NCBI RefSeq assembly: GCF_000499845.2
Contig: NC_023750.2
Span: forward strand, 10,654,653 to 10,718,652
Direction: 5' to 3'
Source of the DNA: Phaseolus vulgaris
Lineage: Eukaryota; Streptophyta; Magnoliopsida; Fabales; Fabaceae
DNA length: 64,000 bases
Shown: piece by piece, positions 34,430 to 43,844 of the stretch
Layout of the letters: the number at the start of each line of letters is the position of its first letter
How positions within the stretch are numbered: position 1 is the first letter of the stretch
Program-made: the position numbers and the translations under genes
Notes under the pieces: model-generated
The model's input: the letters and a program-made list of their open reading frames with translations, nothing else
What the model was told of the DNA's origin: nothing
Database searches by the model: none

Positions 34430-35023
34430 AGAAAAGGTTAAAAAGAAAGATTTGGTCCCCTTATAAATTTGGGTCCAATGATGTTAGTAGGAACCTTAGA
34501 AATCTTAGGAATCCACTTCATAACACCTTTAGGGACAGAAAATTTCCTAATTTTACAAAACCTAATAGAATGATCATTTCTCATACAGTAGAAGCAAGAA
34601 ACAACTAGTTGTTTTGATTTTTCACTTGGTTGTTTTTCTGCATGGTTGAAAAAGGTTTTAAAAAGCCAATGTTTTTGCTCTGTGGATTAAAACCAAGTCC
34701 AGATTTTCCAAAAACACAGTTTTGAGATGCAAGTACAGTCTCAAACTTGGATTTTCCTTTAGAAAGTTTATCCACAGTTTTCACAAGATAAAGATTTTTC
34801 TTTTGAAGAGATTCACAATTTTTACAAGAAGTAGAATCGCACTTGCAAGAAGAATTTTGATAAATCATTTCCAAATTTTCAAAATCAGTTTTTGAATTCT
34901 TTAATTCTTCTTCTAGAATTTTGACTCTGCTTTCCAACCAATTGTTTTTACTTTTCAACCGATTCTTCAAAAGGGTCAATTTATAAGCTTCTTCATGAGT
35001 CTCTTTGAAAGCCTCAAGAAGTT
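34430..35023 (-). pseudogene. Element F gag C-terminal part
   Basis: The coiled-coil tail of gag (34,979-34,605) has an LxSRVKILEEELKNSK-type heptad, a cysteine-rich patch KCDSTSCKNC and the end FGKSGLGFNPQSK. A second zinc knuckle (CFYCMRNDHSIRFC, about 34,555-34,600) and PVPKGVMKWIPK follow. The upstream gag part lies at 41,875-42,563, separated by the complete element G. Confidence 0.82.
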
Positions 35024-35028
35024 AATTA

Positions 35029-36169
35029 TGTTAGAATATATGGTCTTAAACGAGAGGGGGGTGAATTGTTTAAGAAAGATTTTCGCAGACTTTTAACCTT
35101 AGAATGAAAATACTTTGAAAGAACCTTCATTAAGGATTCAGTTTTTCAAAAACAAACAGCAAAAGCACAAAGCTGGAAAAACAATCGATTGTTTTAGCGA
35201 AACAATCGGTTGTTTATACCAGTTCCAAAATAACAAAACTGAATTAACGAGATAGGGATAGAGAAAATGTACACAGTTGTTTATACTGGTTCACTCCAAA
35301 CAAGAGCTACATCCAGTCTTCTCAGAAACCCTGAGGATATCCACTAAGCAATCACCACTTGATCACTTACACCACAACCAAGAGAATGACCTTGAACACC
35401 TCAAGAAACACACTCTCCTTGGCCAACACTAAGATTGCTGATCTTGAACACCTCAAGAACACACAGCCAATCTCAGCAAAACACACACACGAATTGTTCA
35501 GCAATTTACAAAGATTACACTTGTTACAGATGAATAGCTGAAATCAATACAAGCAGAATCCTATTCAGCACCTTGATCAATCTCTCAACTCTTAAGCAAT
35601 CTCAGAACTCTTTTAAAAACTCTTCTTATCAAAAACTATGTTTCAAGATTCTTAAAACTTAAAAACAGTTTTCCAGAATATATCTAAGAATATAGTTTGT
35701 TATCAAATCTTAACAAACTCTTAATTGCATTTAAAACATATTGGTCAAAGCATTTAATGACTGGAGCGTATTCAGTTAAAGCATTTAAAGCTCAGTCAAA
35801 GAAAACAGTTTTTCTGTTATGGTTTTAAAAAAAACAATCGATTGTTTCCTCGAATCAATCGGTTGTTTTGTTACTTAACAAAATCACCATTCAGAAACAG
35901 TTTTCAAACTTTCTCAAAACACCTGAGTGTAAACAATCGGTTGTTTTGACAAAACAATTGGTTGTTTCAACTTAGTTTGAAAAACATTTTGCATTGATAA
36001 AAATTGAGATGCTAATTGCTTTGAGATTTAATCTAAGGGTTGATTACAACATTGAACTACCCCAGAACAAGGCTTAAAACCCACACAGCAGCATCAAGCA
36101 AAGCAGAGGCTTCATCATCCTTCAAAGGATTTGGATTCTTCAAAACATTGAACACCACTTGGTTCAACA
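35029..36169 (-). repeat. 3' LTR of element G
   Basis: TGTTAGAATATATGG to TTGGTTCAACA on the plus strand, 1,141 bp. It contains four palindrome pairs, among them 35,167-35,216 and 35,835-35,878. The small plus-strand frame at 35,359-35,541 is chance. Confidence 0.95.
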
Positions 36170-36183
36170 ATCTCCCCCTATTT
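36170..36183 (-). other. Polypurine tract of element G
   Basis: On the minus strand AAATAGGGGGAGAT directly precedes the LTR. A second, hairpin-associated tract lies at about 36,434-36,462. Confidence 0.9.
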
Positions 36184-36486
36184 GATGAAGACAAATCCCT
36201 AGTGCTTGTGTTGTACTGATTAAATCTGAAGCAGTTCCTGCAGAGAAAGCATTCATACTATCCAAAGCTTCTTACAGCAGTAAGTTAGATTATTACTCTT
36301 TAAACACAATAAACAATCGGTTGTTTACACGAAACAATCGGTTGTTTCTATCAGCAGCAGCAGAAAGCAATTTTATACTTCAGAGATTTAAACATTTTAT
36401 GCATATGAGACACAGATATACAAGAACCAATAATTCTCCCCATATTTGTCTTCACAAATAGACTTTAACATGTATCAAAGACAGAT

Positions 36487-37319
36487 TTAAGAGAGATTAT
36501 TAAGATCAAGAATACCTAACTCATTTCTCAAGAAGAAAAACCTCTCTTTTTGCAAAGGCTTTGTGAAGATGTCAGCTAGTTGCAGTTTGGTCTCCACAAA
36601 CTTTACTTCACAGTTCCCATTTTGTACATGATCTCTGATGAAATGATGTCTTATTTCAATATGTTTGGTCCTTGAGTGCTGGATTTGATTTTTGGTAAGA
36701 TTTATTGCACTTGTGTTCACATCAAAGGAACTTTGCTGATTTGTAAACCAAAATCTGCAAGTTGTTGTTTGAGCCATAGGATCTGTGCACAGCAGCTACC
36801 AGCAGCTATATATTTTGCCTCAGTAGTAGAGATAGCAACACATGCTTGCTTCTTGCTATGCCATGAGATTAAGCTTGAGCCAAGAAGGTGACAAGTGCCA
36901 CTTGTGCTCTTTCTATCTAGCTTGCAACCTGCAAAGTCAGAATCTGAATAACCAATTAAATGTATTGGAGAATGAGAAGGATGCCATAGTCCTACAAATG
37001 ATGTTCCTTTGAGATATTTCAGAATCCTTTTTGCAGCTTTGAAGTGTGGCTCTTTAGGATTTGCTTGATATCTTGCACATAGGCACACCGCAAACATGAT
37101 GTCCGGCCTACTTGTTGTTAGATAAAGCAATGATCCAATCAAACCTCTGTATTTTGTTTGATCTATACTCTTTCCAGCAGCATCTGCATCCATGTAGCAG
37201 CTTGATGGCATTGGAGTGCTTGCCTCTTTGCAATTTTCCATTTCAAACTTTTTGAGAATTTCCTTGCAATACTTTGATTGACTTAGGAAGATCCCATCCT
37301 TTGTTTGTTTAACCTGCAA
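36487..37319 (-). pseudogene. Element G pol C-terminus: end of reverse transcriptase and RNase H
   Basis: From VKQTKDGIFLSQSKY it continues the reverse transcriptase (KYRGLIGSLLYLTTSRPDI), followed by copia RNase H with YSDSDFAGCKLDRKSTSG, STTEAKYIAA and the end TKPLQKERFFFLRNELGIL. It belongs to the 750-codon frame on its right but is shifted by one base: a run of eight A on the plus strand (37,326-37,333) is one longer than needed. Otherwise open to the natural end, about 280 codons including the overlap between frames. Confidence 0.9.
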
Positions 37320-39561
37320 TCCAAGAAAAAAAAGACAGTTCTCCCATCATAGACATTTCAAACTCACCTTTCATTGCAGCCACAAATTCTTCACACAACC
37401 TATCTTGTGTAGCACCAAAGATGATGTCATCAACATAGATTTGCACAAGGATTATTTCTGCATTTGACTTCTTGATGAAGAGAGTTTTGTCTACCATTCC
37501 TCTTTCATAACCATGGGATAGCAGAAAGTTGCTAAGCCTCTCATACCACTGCCTTGGAGCTTGTTTCAATCCATACAAAGCTTTCTTCAACTTGAAGACA
37601 TGGTTGGGATACTTGTGATCTTCAAAACCCGGTGGTTGATCTACAAAGACTTCCTCATTGATGTAGCCATTCAAGAAGGCACTCTTTACATCCATTTGGA
37701 AGAGTTTAAAACCACTCATGCATGCAAAAGCCAGCAGCAGCCTCACAGCCTCCAATCTAGCCACAGGAGCAAAGGTTTCACCATAGTCTATGCCCTCTTC
37801 TTGATTGTAGCCTTTGGAAACTAGCCTTGCTTTGTTTCTAGTGATCACTCCATCCTCATCTAGCTTGTTCCTGAAAACCCATTTTGAACCAATAACATTC
37901 ATTTCATTTGTTTTAGGGACAAGAAACCATACCTCATTTCTTTCAAATTGGTTTAGCTCTTCATGCATAGCTTCAACCCACTTCTCATCCTTGAGAGTTG
38001 CTTCAATTGACTTTGGTTCAATTTGAGAAACAAAAGTTGTGTGCCTGCAGTAGTTTGAGATGGAGCTACGTGTGGAGACACCTTCCTTTATCTGCCCTAT
38101 GATGTTATCCACTGACAGATCTCTAGGAATCCTCCACTCTTTGGGTAGCTCACTCTGTTGCAGAATTTCAATCGGTTGTTTCTGCGAATCAACCGGTTGT
38201 TTTTCTGCACAGATGTCTAGCTTCTCCAAACTGATGCTCTGTTCGTCTTCCTCAGCACTGATCTTTGGGTTCTCACTGATTCTGCGATCTACCTCATCAA
38301 AGACTACATGTACTGATTCTTCTACAGTCATCAATCTTTTGTTGTAGACTCTATATGCATGGCTTGTGAGAGAATAACCAATGAAAATGCCAAGGTCAAC
38401 TTTCTCATCACACTTTCCCAAGCTTTCCTTTCCATTGTTAAGAACGAAACAGCTACAACCAAAGACTTTGAGGTGACTGATGTTAGGCTTCCTTTCATTG
38501 AAGAGTCCATATGGAGTTTTCTTCAAGATGGGCCTTATAAGCACCCTATTCATCACATAACAAGAGGTGCTTACTGCATCTGCCCAAAAATACTTAGGAA
38601 GTGATGACTCACTAAGCATTGTCCTTGCAAGCTCTTCAAGAGATCTGTTCTTCCTCTCTACAACTCCATTTTGCTGTGGTGTTCTTGGAGCAGAGAAATT
38701 ATGTAGAATCCCCAACTTCTCACAGAACTTTGCAAACTTCTCATTTTGGAATTCTCCTCCATGGTCACTTCTTATGGAGCCTATGTTGTTGTTCTTTGTG
38801 TTTTGAAGCCTTCTTGCTAGCTTTTTGAATGCAGCAAAGGTATCACTCTTTGATTCCAAGAACAAAGTCCAAGTGTACCTAGAGAAATCATCAACAATAA
38901 CAAGAGCATAATAATTTCCACCAAGACTCATAGTTCTAGAGGGTCCAAAGAGATCCATGTGAAGGAGTTCAAGAGGTCTCAATGAAGAGACAATATTTTT
39001 GGTTTTAAAATAACTCTTCACTTGTTTCCCTTTTTGGCAAGCTTCACAAATGTGATCCCTCTCAAACTTGAGTTTTGGCAGCCCAATCACAAGATCTTTT
39101 GATATTAGCTTGTTCAAATGATTCATGTGAATATGAGCAATTCTTCTATGCCAAAGCCAAGATTCATCTTGCTTGGATAAAAGACATCCAATTGAACATG
39201 GTGAAGAGATATCAAGAAGATACACATTATTAACTCTCTTACCTACCAACATTACCTCTTTGGTGTTGGGTAGACAGATTTCACATGTGTTTGTCTTGAA
39301 CATCACTTGATACCCCTTGTCACATAGTTGGCTAATACTCAGAAGATTATGCTTTAGGCCTTCAACAAAGAGCACATCATGAATCACCAAGATGCTTTCA
39401 TCTCCTATGGGTCCTCTTCCAAGGATTTTTCCTTTGTTGTTGTCTCCATAGGTGACATGACCCTCTTGCTTGAAGGATATTCTCAGGAACTTTGATTTGT
39501 CCCCTGTCATATGCTTGGAGCATCCACTGTCCAAGTACCAAAGTTGTTTTCTATCCTCCAA
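37309..39561 (-). pseudogene. Element G pol: protease, integrase, reverse transcriptase (nearly intact)
   Basis: A 750-codon frame. Protease motif WYLDSGCSKHMTG lies at residues 8-20. The pre-integrase zinc region (WLWHRRIAHIHMNHL and HICEACQKGKQ) is near residues 135-185. The integrase core has LLHMDLFGPSR, IRSDHGGEF and GVVERKNRS, so all three catalytic residues are present. Reverse transcriptase has RLVSKGYNQEEGIDY, LFQMDVKSAFLNGYI and the catalytic IYVDDIIFGAT near residue 715. It stops early at a homopolymer frameshift (37,326-37,333); the rest is in the frame at 36,487-37,319. The linker between integrase and reverse transcriptase (38,165-38,215) encodes a doubled KQPxxxxxKQPI peptide made by a palindrome pair. 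Typical copia order (integrase before reverse transcriptase). Confidence 0.93.
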
Positions 39562-39581
39562 GATATCCTACAAAAAGATTT

Positions 39582-39797
39582 TCAAGTACATAAGTTTGGT
39601 CCCCTTATGAATATGGGTCCATCTGGTTTACACTCATCAATACAAGCTTTATTTTTCTTGGGAATCCACTTCATAAGCCCTTTAGGAACAACATGTTTTC
39701 TGATTTTACAGAATCGCACAGAATGGCCTCTTTTCATGCAATAGAAGCATGTAACAATCGATTGTTTCGATGGTCCAATCGATTGTTTTTCTGGCAT
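39582..39797 (-). pseudogene. Element G gag end: second zinc knuckle
   Basis: Contains CFYCMKRGHSVRFC, a CX2CX4HX4C zinc knuckle, then VVPKGLMKWIPKKNK. Upstream it begins KQSIGPSKQSIV, the translation of a palindrome pair (39,753-39,793). It is separated from the preceding gag frame by a stop at about 39,810 and from pol by a stop just before 39,561. Confidence 0.75.
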
Positions 39798-39812
39798 TTT
39801 CGAAAAAGATTT

Positions 39813-40673
39813 TCAAAATCTATCTTGCTTGTTTTGTGGATTAAAGCCCAATCCAGATTTTCCAAAAACACAATTTTGAGATGCTAGCACACTCTCAAAG
39901 TTAGATTGGCCTTTAGAAAGCTTATCCACTGTTTTAACAAGATAGTGGACCTTCTTTTCAAGATTTTCGCAATTTTCACAAGCTAGAGTATCACACTTGC
40001 AAGAGGAGTTTTTGTAAATGATTTCCAGATTTTCAAAATCCATTTTTGAATTTTCTAAATCCTCTTCCAGTGTCTTTACTCTGTTTTCAAGCCAGCTATT
40101 CTTTTCTTTCAATCGATTGTTCAAGAGAGCCAATCGGTTGGCTTCTTCATGAGTTTCTTGAAAGGCTTGAAGCAATTGACCATAATTTTCAGAGTTTGAA
40201 GAGTTTGATGAACTTACACTACATGAGTCATCCTCCCTTCTAGCCATTAAGCAGAGATTGAGGCTTTTCTTGTTTTGCCTTTTCTTTCTTCTTGCTTGAC
40301 TCTTTGTCATTGCTTCCTTTGGTTCATGAGCAGCCTTGAGTGTCTCCCACATTTCCTTAGTAGTTTTGCACTTGGATATTCTGAAAAATTCATTAGTTTC
40401 TAGTGCAGAAGCTATAATATTTTAAGCAGACTTATCAAGCTGAGCCATCTTACATTCATCATCTGTCCATTTGGACAAAGGTTTTGTAAAGAAAGCATTT
40501 TCCTTTTTGAACTTTGCAATGTAAGGACCATTCTCAATTGAGTCCCAAATTCTTTGATCAATAGATTCAATAAAGATTTTCATTCTTGCTTCCCAAAACT
40601 TGTAATTCAATCCACAGAATAAAGGTGGTTTGTAGATGGAAGCACCCTCCTCAAAAGATAGTTTTCCAGCCAT
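39813..40673 (-). pseudogene. Element G gag with internal deletion
   Basis: It begins MAGKLSFEEGASIYKPPLF at 40,673, with the copia gag signature LNYKFWEARMKIF. A TAA at about 40,422 interrupts it, and the same frame resumes into EMWETLKAAHEP. There the sequence jumps directly to a basic stretch (KSQARRKKRQNKK). Compared with H and F, roughly 200 residues holding the gag core and the first CCHC knuckle are missing. The coiled-coil tail, cysteine patch KCDTLACENC and the end SGLGFNPQNK are retained. The element probably cannot make its own working particle. Confidence 0.85.
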
Positions 40674-40713
40674 AGAAAAAAGATTTTTAGATCAACTTGA
40701 ATAACTTTCAAGA

Positions 40714-40733
40714 ACCAAGCTCTTGATGCCAAT
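40714..40733 (-). other. Primer-binding site of element G
   Basis: The minus strand reads ATTGGCATCAAGAGCTTGG after the 5' LTR, the same as in element H. Confidence 0.85.
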
Positions 40734-41874
40734 TGTTAGAATATATGGCCTTAAACGAGAGGGGGGTTAATTGTTTAAGAAAGATTTTCGCAGACTTTTA
40801 ACCTTAGAATGAAAATATTTTGAAAGAACCTTGATTAAGGATTCAGTTTTTCCAAAACAAACAGCAAAAGCACAAAGCTGGAAAAACAATCGGTTGTTTT
40901 AGCGAAACAATCGGTTGTTTATACCAGTTCCAAAATAAAAAAACTGAACTAACGAGATAGGGATAGAGAAAATGTACACAGTTGTTTATACTGGTTCACT
41001 CCAAACAAGAGCTACATCCAGTCTTCTCAGAAACCCTGAGGATATCCACTAAGCAATCACCACTTGATCACTTACACCACAACCAAGTGAATGACCTTGA
41101 ACACCTCAAGAAACACACTCTCCTTGGCCAACACTAAGATTGTTGATCTTGAACACCTCAAGAACACACAGCCAATCTTAGCAAAATACACACACGAATT
41201 GTTCAGCAGTTTACAAAGATTACACTTGTTACAGATGAGTATCTGAAATCAATACAAGTAGAATCCTATTCAGCACCTTGATCAATCTCTCAACTCTTAA
41301 GCAATCTCAGAACTCTTTTAAAAACTCTTCTTATCAAAAACTATGTTTCAAGATTCTTAAAACTTAAAAACAGTTTTCCAGAATATATCTAAGAATATAG
41401 TTTGTTATCAAATCTTAACAAACTCTTAATTGCATTTAAAACATATTGGTCAAAGCATTTAATGACTGGAGCGTATTCAGTTAAAGCATTTAAAGCTCAG
41501 TCAAAGAAAACAGTTTTTCTGTTATGGTTTTAAAAAAAACAATCGATTGTTTCCTCGAATCAATCGGTTGTTTTGTTACTTAACAAAATCACCATTCAGA
41601 AACAGTTTTCAAACTTTCTCAAAACACCTGAGTGTAAACAATCGGTTGTTTTGACAAAACAATTGGTTGTTTCAACTTAGTTTGAAAAACATTTTGCTTT
41701 GATAAAAATTGAGATGCTAATTGCTTTGAGATTTAATCTAAGGGTTGATTATAACATTGAACTACCCCAGAACAAGGCTTAAAACCAGCACAGCAGCATC
41801 AAGCAAAGCAGAGGCTTCATCATCCTTCAAAGGATTTGGATTCTTCAAAACATTGAACACCACTTGGTTCAACA
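40734..41874 (-). repeat. 5' LTR of element G
   Basis: 1,141 bp, TGTTAGAATATATGGCC to TTGGTTCAACA on the plus strand. By eye the left half (R-U5 side) shows about 16 differences from the 3' LTR, the right half (U3 side) about 4. Confidence 0.95.
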
Positions 41875-42563
41875 AATTATAATCTTCAAAATCAATGGAA
41901 GAGTTTGTACTTACACTTCTTGATGTAGATTCTTCCTTTACCATGAAACAAAGATTGGCTTCGTCATCATCCTTTGATGAAGAACTTGAAGATGAATCAT
42001 CATTGTATGCTCTTTTTTATTTTCCTTTCTTCTTATACTTCTTGTAACCCCCTTTCTCTTTTCTCACATTTCTTGGACATTCAGCCTTGATGTGTTCTTG
42101 TTTACCACATCCAAAACAAGTGTAGTTTGTAGAATTAAATTCATTAACATTCTTGGTATTGTACTTGTTTGATGGATGTTTTTGTCCTTGTTGTTCTTCA
42201 CATCAATTGTACCTTCATGGATAACCTCAAGGATGTCTCGCATCTCCTTTGTAAAAGCTTATTTTCAGACCCTGAAAAACTCATTGGAATTTAAGGCAAA
42301 AGTGATGATATTTTTAGCAATGCAATCATATTGAGCCTTTTTAGTTTCACTCTGAGTCCATTGGGACCAATGTTTCTCAATGAAAACATCATCTTTTTCA
42401 ATTTTAAAAACAAAATGGCCATTTACAATAGCATTCCAGATTCCTCTATCAATTGATTCAACAAATATTTTCATTCTAACCTTCCATAATTGATAATTAG
42501 TACACAAAACAGAGGTCGCATGTTTATTGAAGCACCCTCCCCAAATGGTAGTTATTCAGCCAT
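41875..42563 (-). pseudogene. Element F gag N-terminal part
   Basis: Start ATG at 42,563, with a stop at the fourth codon. The gag signature YQLWKVRMKIFVESI and AKNIITFALNSNEFF (42,265-42,507) are followed, out of frame, by a CCHC knuckle CFGCGKQEHIKAEC (about 42,075-42,120). Serine-rich sequence follows to the insertion site of G at 41,875. The gag continues at 35,023 and below. Confidence 0.82.
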
Positions 42564-42603
42564 TTAAAAAAGGTTTAGGATCGAAAACTTGAATGACTTT
42601 CAA

Positions 42604-42770
42604 GAACTTTGCTCTTAATGCCAATTGTAAGAATTATAGTGCTAAAACAAAGGGGCGTGAATTTTTATTGAAAGATTTTCGCAAGTATTGAAGGTAGAGT
42701 GAAAAGCTATGAAGAATTAATCAATGGAAAATTTGTCCAACCAAATATAAAACTGTTTTGCTGAGATGAC
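42604..42770 (-). mobile_element. Element F primer site and truncated 5' LTR
   Basis: The primer site (ATTGGCATTAAGAGC on the minus strand) ends at 42,625 and the LTR starts TGTAAGAATTATAG at 42,626. It follows the left F LTR for about 145 bp to near 42,770 and then stops. The remaining 930 bp of LTR and the outer parts of elements E and D are gone. The 60 bp that follow (42,771-42,833) match nothing I recognise. Confidence 0.78.
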
Positions 42771-42833
42771 TGCTCACAATTTGAATTGTCTCTTGAGTCC
42801 TTAGTCATATTCTTGCCTACTTGGATTGTATCG

Positions 42834-42955
42834 TTTGTGATGCATTTACTGTTAGGACTAGTGTACTGTGGATGCTTCGTAATCGATGGAATACTTGTCT
42901 TAATTACTGTAGCAAAATCAGGTTTAGGTTTACTCATATTTTTTATGAAGGGAGT
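42834..42955 (+). pseudogene. LINE ORF2 RNase H C-terminal fragment
   Basis: The frame VCDAFTVRTSVLWMLRNRWN, then YCSKIRFRFTHIFYEGS, is the expected continuation of WLECDFSLVC at 21,332: plant L1 RNase H domains end with a W-x-L-R-x-R-W segment and SHIxREGN. The codons for V-C are present on both sides, and TTTGT (21,328-21,332 and 42,834-42,838) is a plausible 5-bp target duplication of element D. After about 42,955 the LINE fades. Confidence 0.78.
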
Positions 42956-43000
42956 GTGTGTGTGTTCAACACTTCGTATGGAGGAACATCATTTGTCGTT

Positions 43001-43051
43001 TTGGGGTACCAAAACACTTGGGGTACCAAACATTTTGGGGTACCAAACTAT
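43001..43051. repeat. Three 17-bp tandem repeats around GGGGTACCAAA
   Basis: TTGGGGTACCAAA followed by four variable bases occurs three times in a row at the junction between LINE sequence and gypsy C integrase. The core GGTACC is palindromic. It may be break-repair filler. Confidence 0.9.
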
Positions 43052-43633
43052 GCACAAAGCTCGGAATCAAGCAGGTGTTCGCCTCGGTAGAGCACCCTCA
43101 GATGAACGGACAGGTCTAGTCTGCCAACAGAGTCTTACTCAGAGGTTTGAAAAGGAGGTTGGAGAAAGCTAATGGGACCTGGACATAAGAGGTGCCTCGA
43201 ATTTTGTGGGCCTACCACACCACTCCACAATCCACCACGAAGGAAACACACTTCAATTTGGTATACGGATTAGACGCCATGATCCCAATAGAGATCCAGG
43301 AGAGTTCGCCGCGATTCTAACGAAGGGAGGAAGGTGAACTTAGACCTACTCGACGAGGTGTGAGACCAAGCACGTGTCAAAGCTAAAGCTTTGAAGAGAA
43401 GGGTGGAGTATAAGTAAAGGTCCAAGTTGAGACCTCGACGGTTCCAGGTTGCCGACGTGGTAATGCGAAAGGCTCACCCTTACCAGTTGGAGAATAAGTT
43501 GTCTCCCAAATGGACTGGCCTATTTCGCATGGTAGAGGTGCTCGGAAATGAGGCCTACAGACTCGAGACTTTGGAAGGTGGGGCTATACCCCGAATGTGG
43601 AATGGGGCTAACCTTAAGTTTTATTTCAGCTGA
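43052..43633 (+). pseudogene. Gypsy element C: integrase C-terminal half
   Basis: It starts GIKQVFASVEHPQMNGQV, within the catalytic core around the glutamate, now lost by a stop. RVLLRGLKRRLEKANGTW, RILWAYHTTPQSTTKETHF and LVYGLDAMIPIEI follow, then the tail FQVADVVMRKAHPYQLENKL and GPFRMVEVLGNEAYRLETL, ending NLKFYFS with a natural stop at 43,631-43,633. Stops and a frame change near 43,320-43,420 break it. The upstream pol is missing, so element C is truncated at its 5' side at the LINE junction. The sequence is of the Tat-like gypsy kind. Confidence 0.88.
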
Positions 43634-43844
43634 TATGTTTTTTCAAATCTCTTATGAACAATTTTAATAATTAAGGGGGACACTCTTTTTCCCTCATGAG
43701 GGTTTTTTAATGAGGTCGCCCAATGAAAAATTGTTCTTGAAAGGTAATTCTTTTCTAACACACGATAAGGCGACTTGACCGACGAATTACCCGAGTAAGC
43801 GCCATGTGTGCATAATTGATTAATAAACGAGGCGATCTAGTTCC

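Larger units (their letters stand above)
35029..41874 (-). mobile_element. Element G: complete, young Sirevirus-like copia element
   Basis: 6,846 bp on the minus strand with two LTRs of 1,141 bp each (35,029-36,169 and 40,734-41,874) and perfect duplication AATTA (35,024-35,028 and 41,875-41,879). It sits inside the gag gene of F. Order from the right: 5' LTR, primer site, gag (damaged), second zinc knuckle, protease-integrase-reverse transcriptase-RNase H, hairpin module, polypurine tract, 3' LTR. By eye about 20 positions differ between the LTRs, most of them in the R-U5 half. Pol is intact except for one frameshift; gag has lost its nucleocapsid segment. Confidence 0.95.

Noticed and set aside
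41762..41944. Minus-strand frame spanning 41,875
   Set aside because: It joins F gag to the LTR of G at the insertion site; a chance fusion frame.
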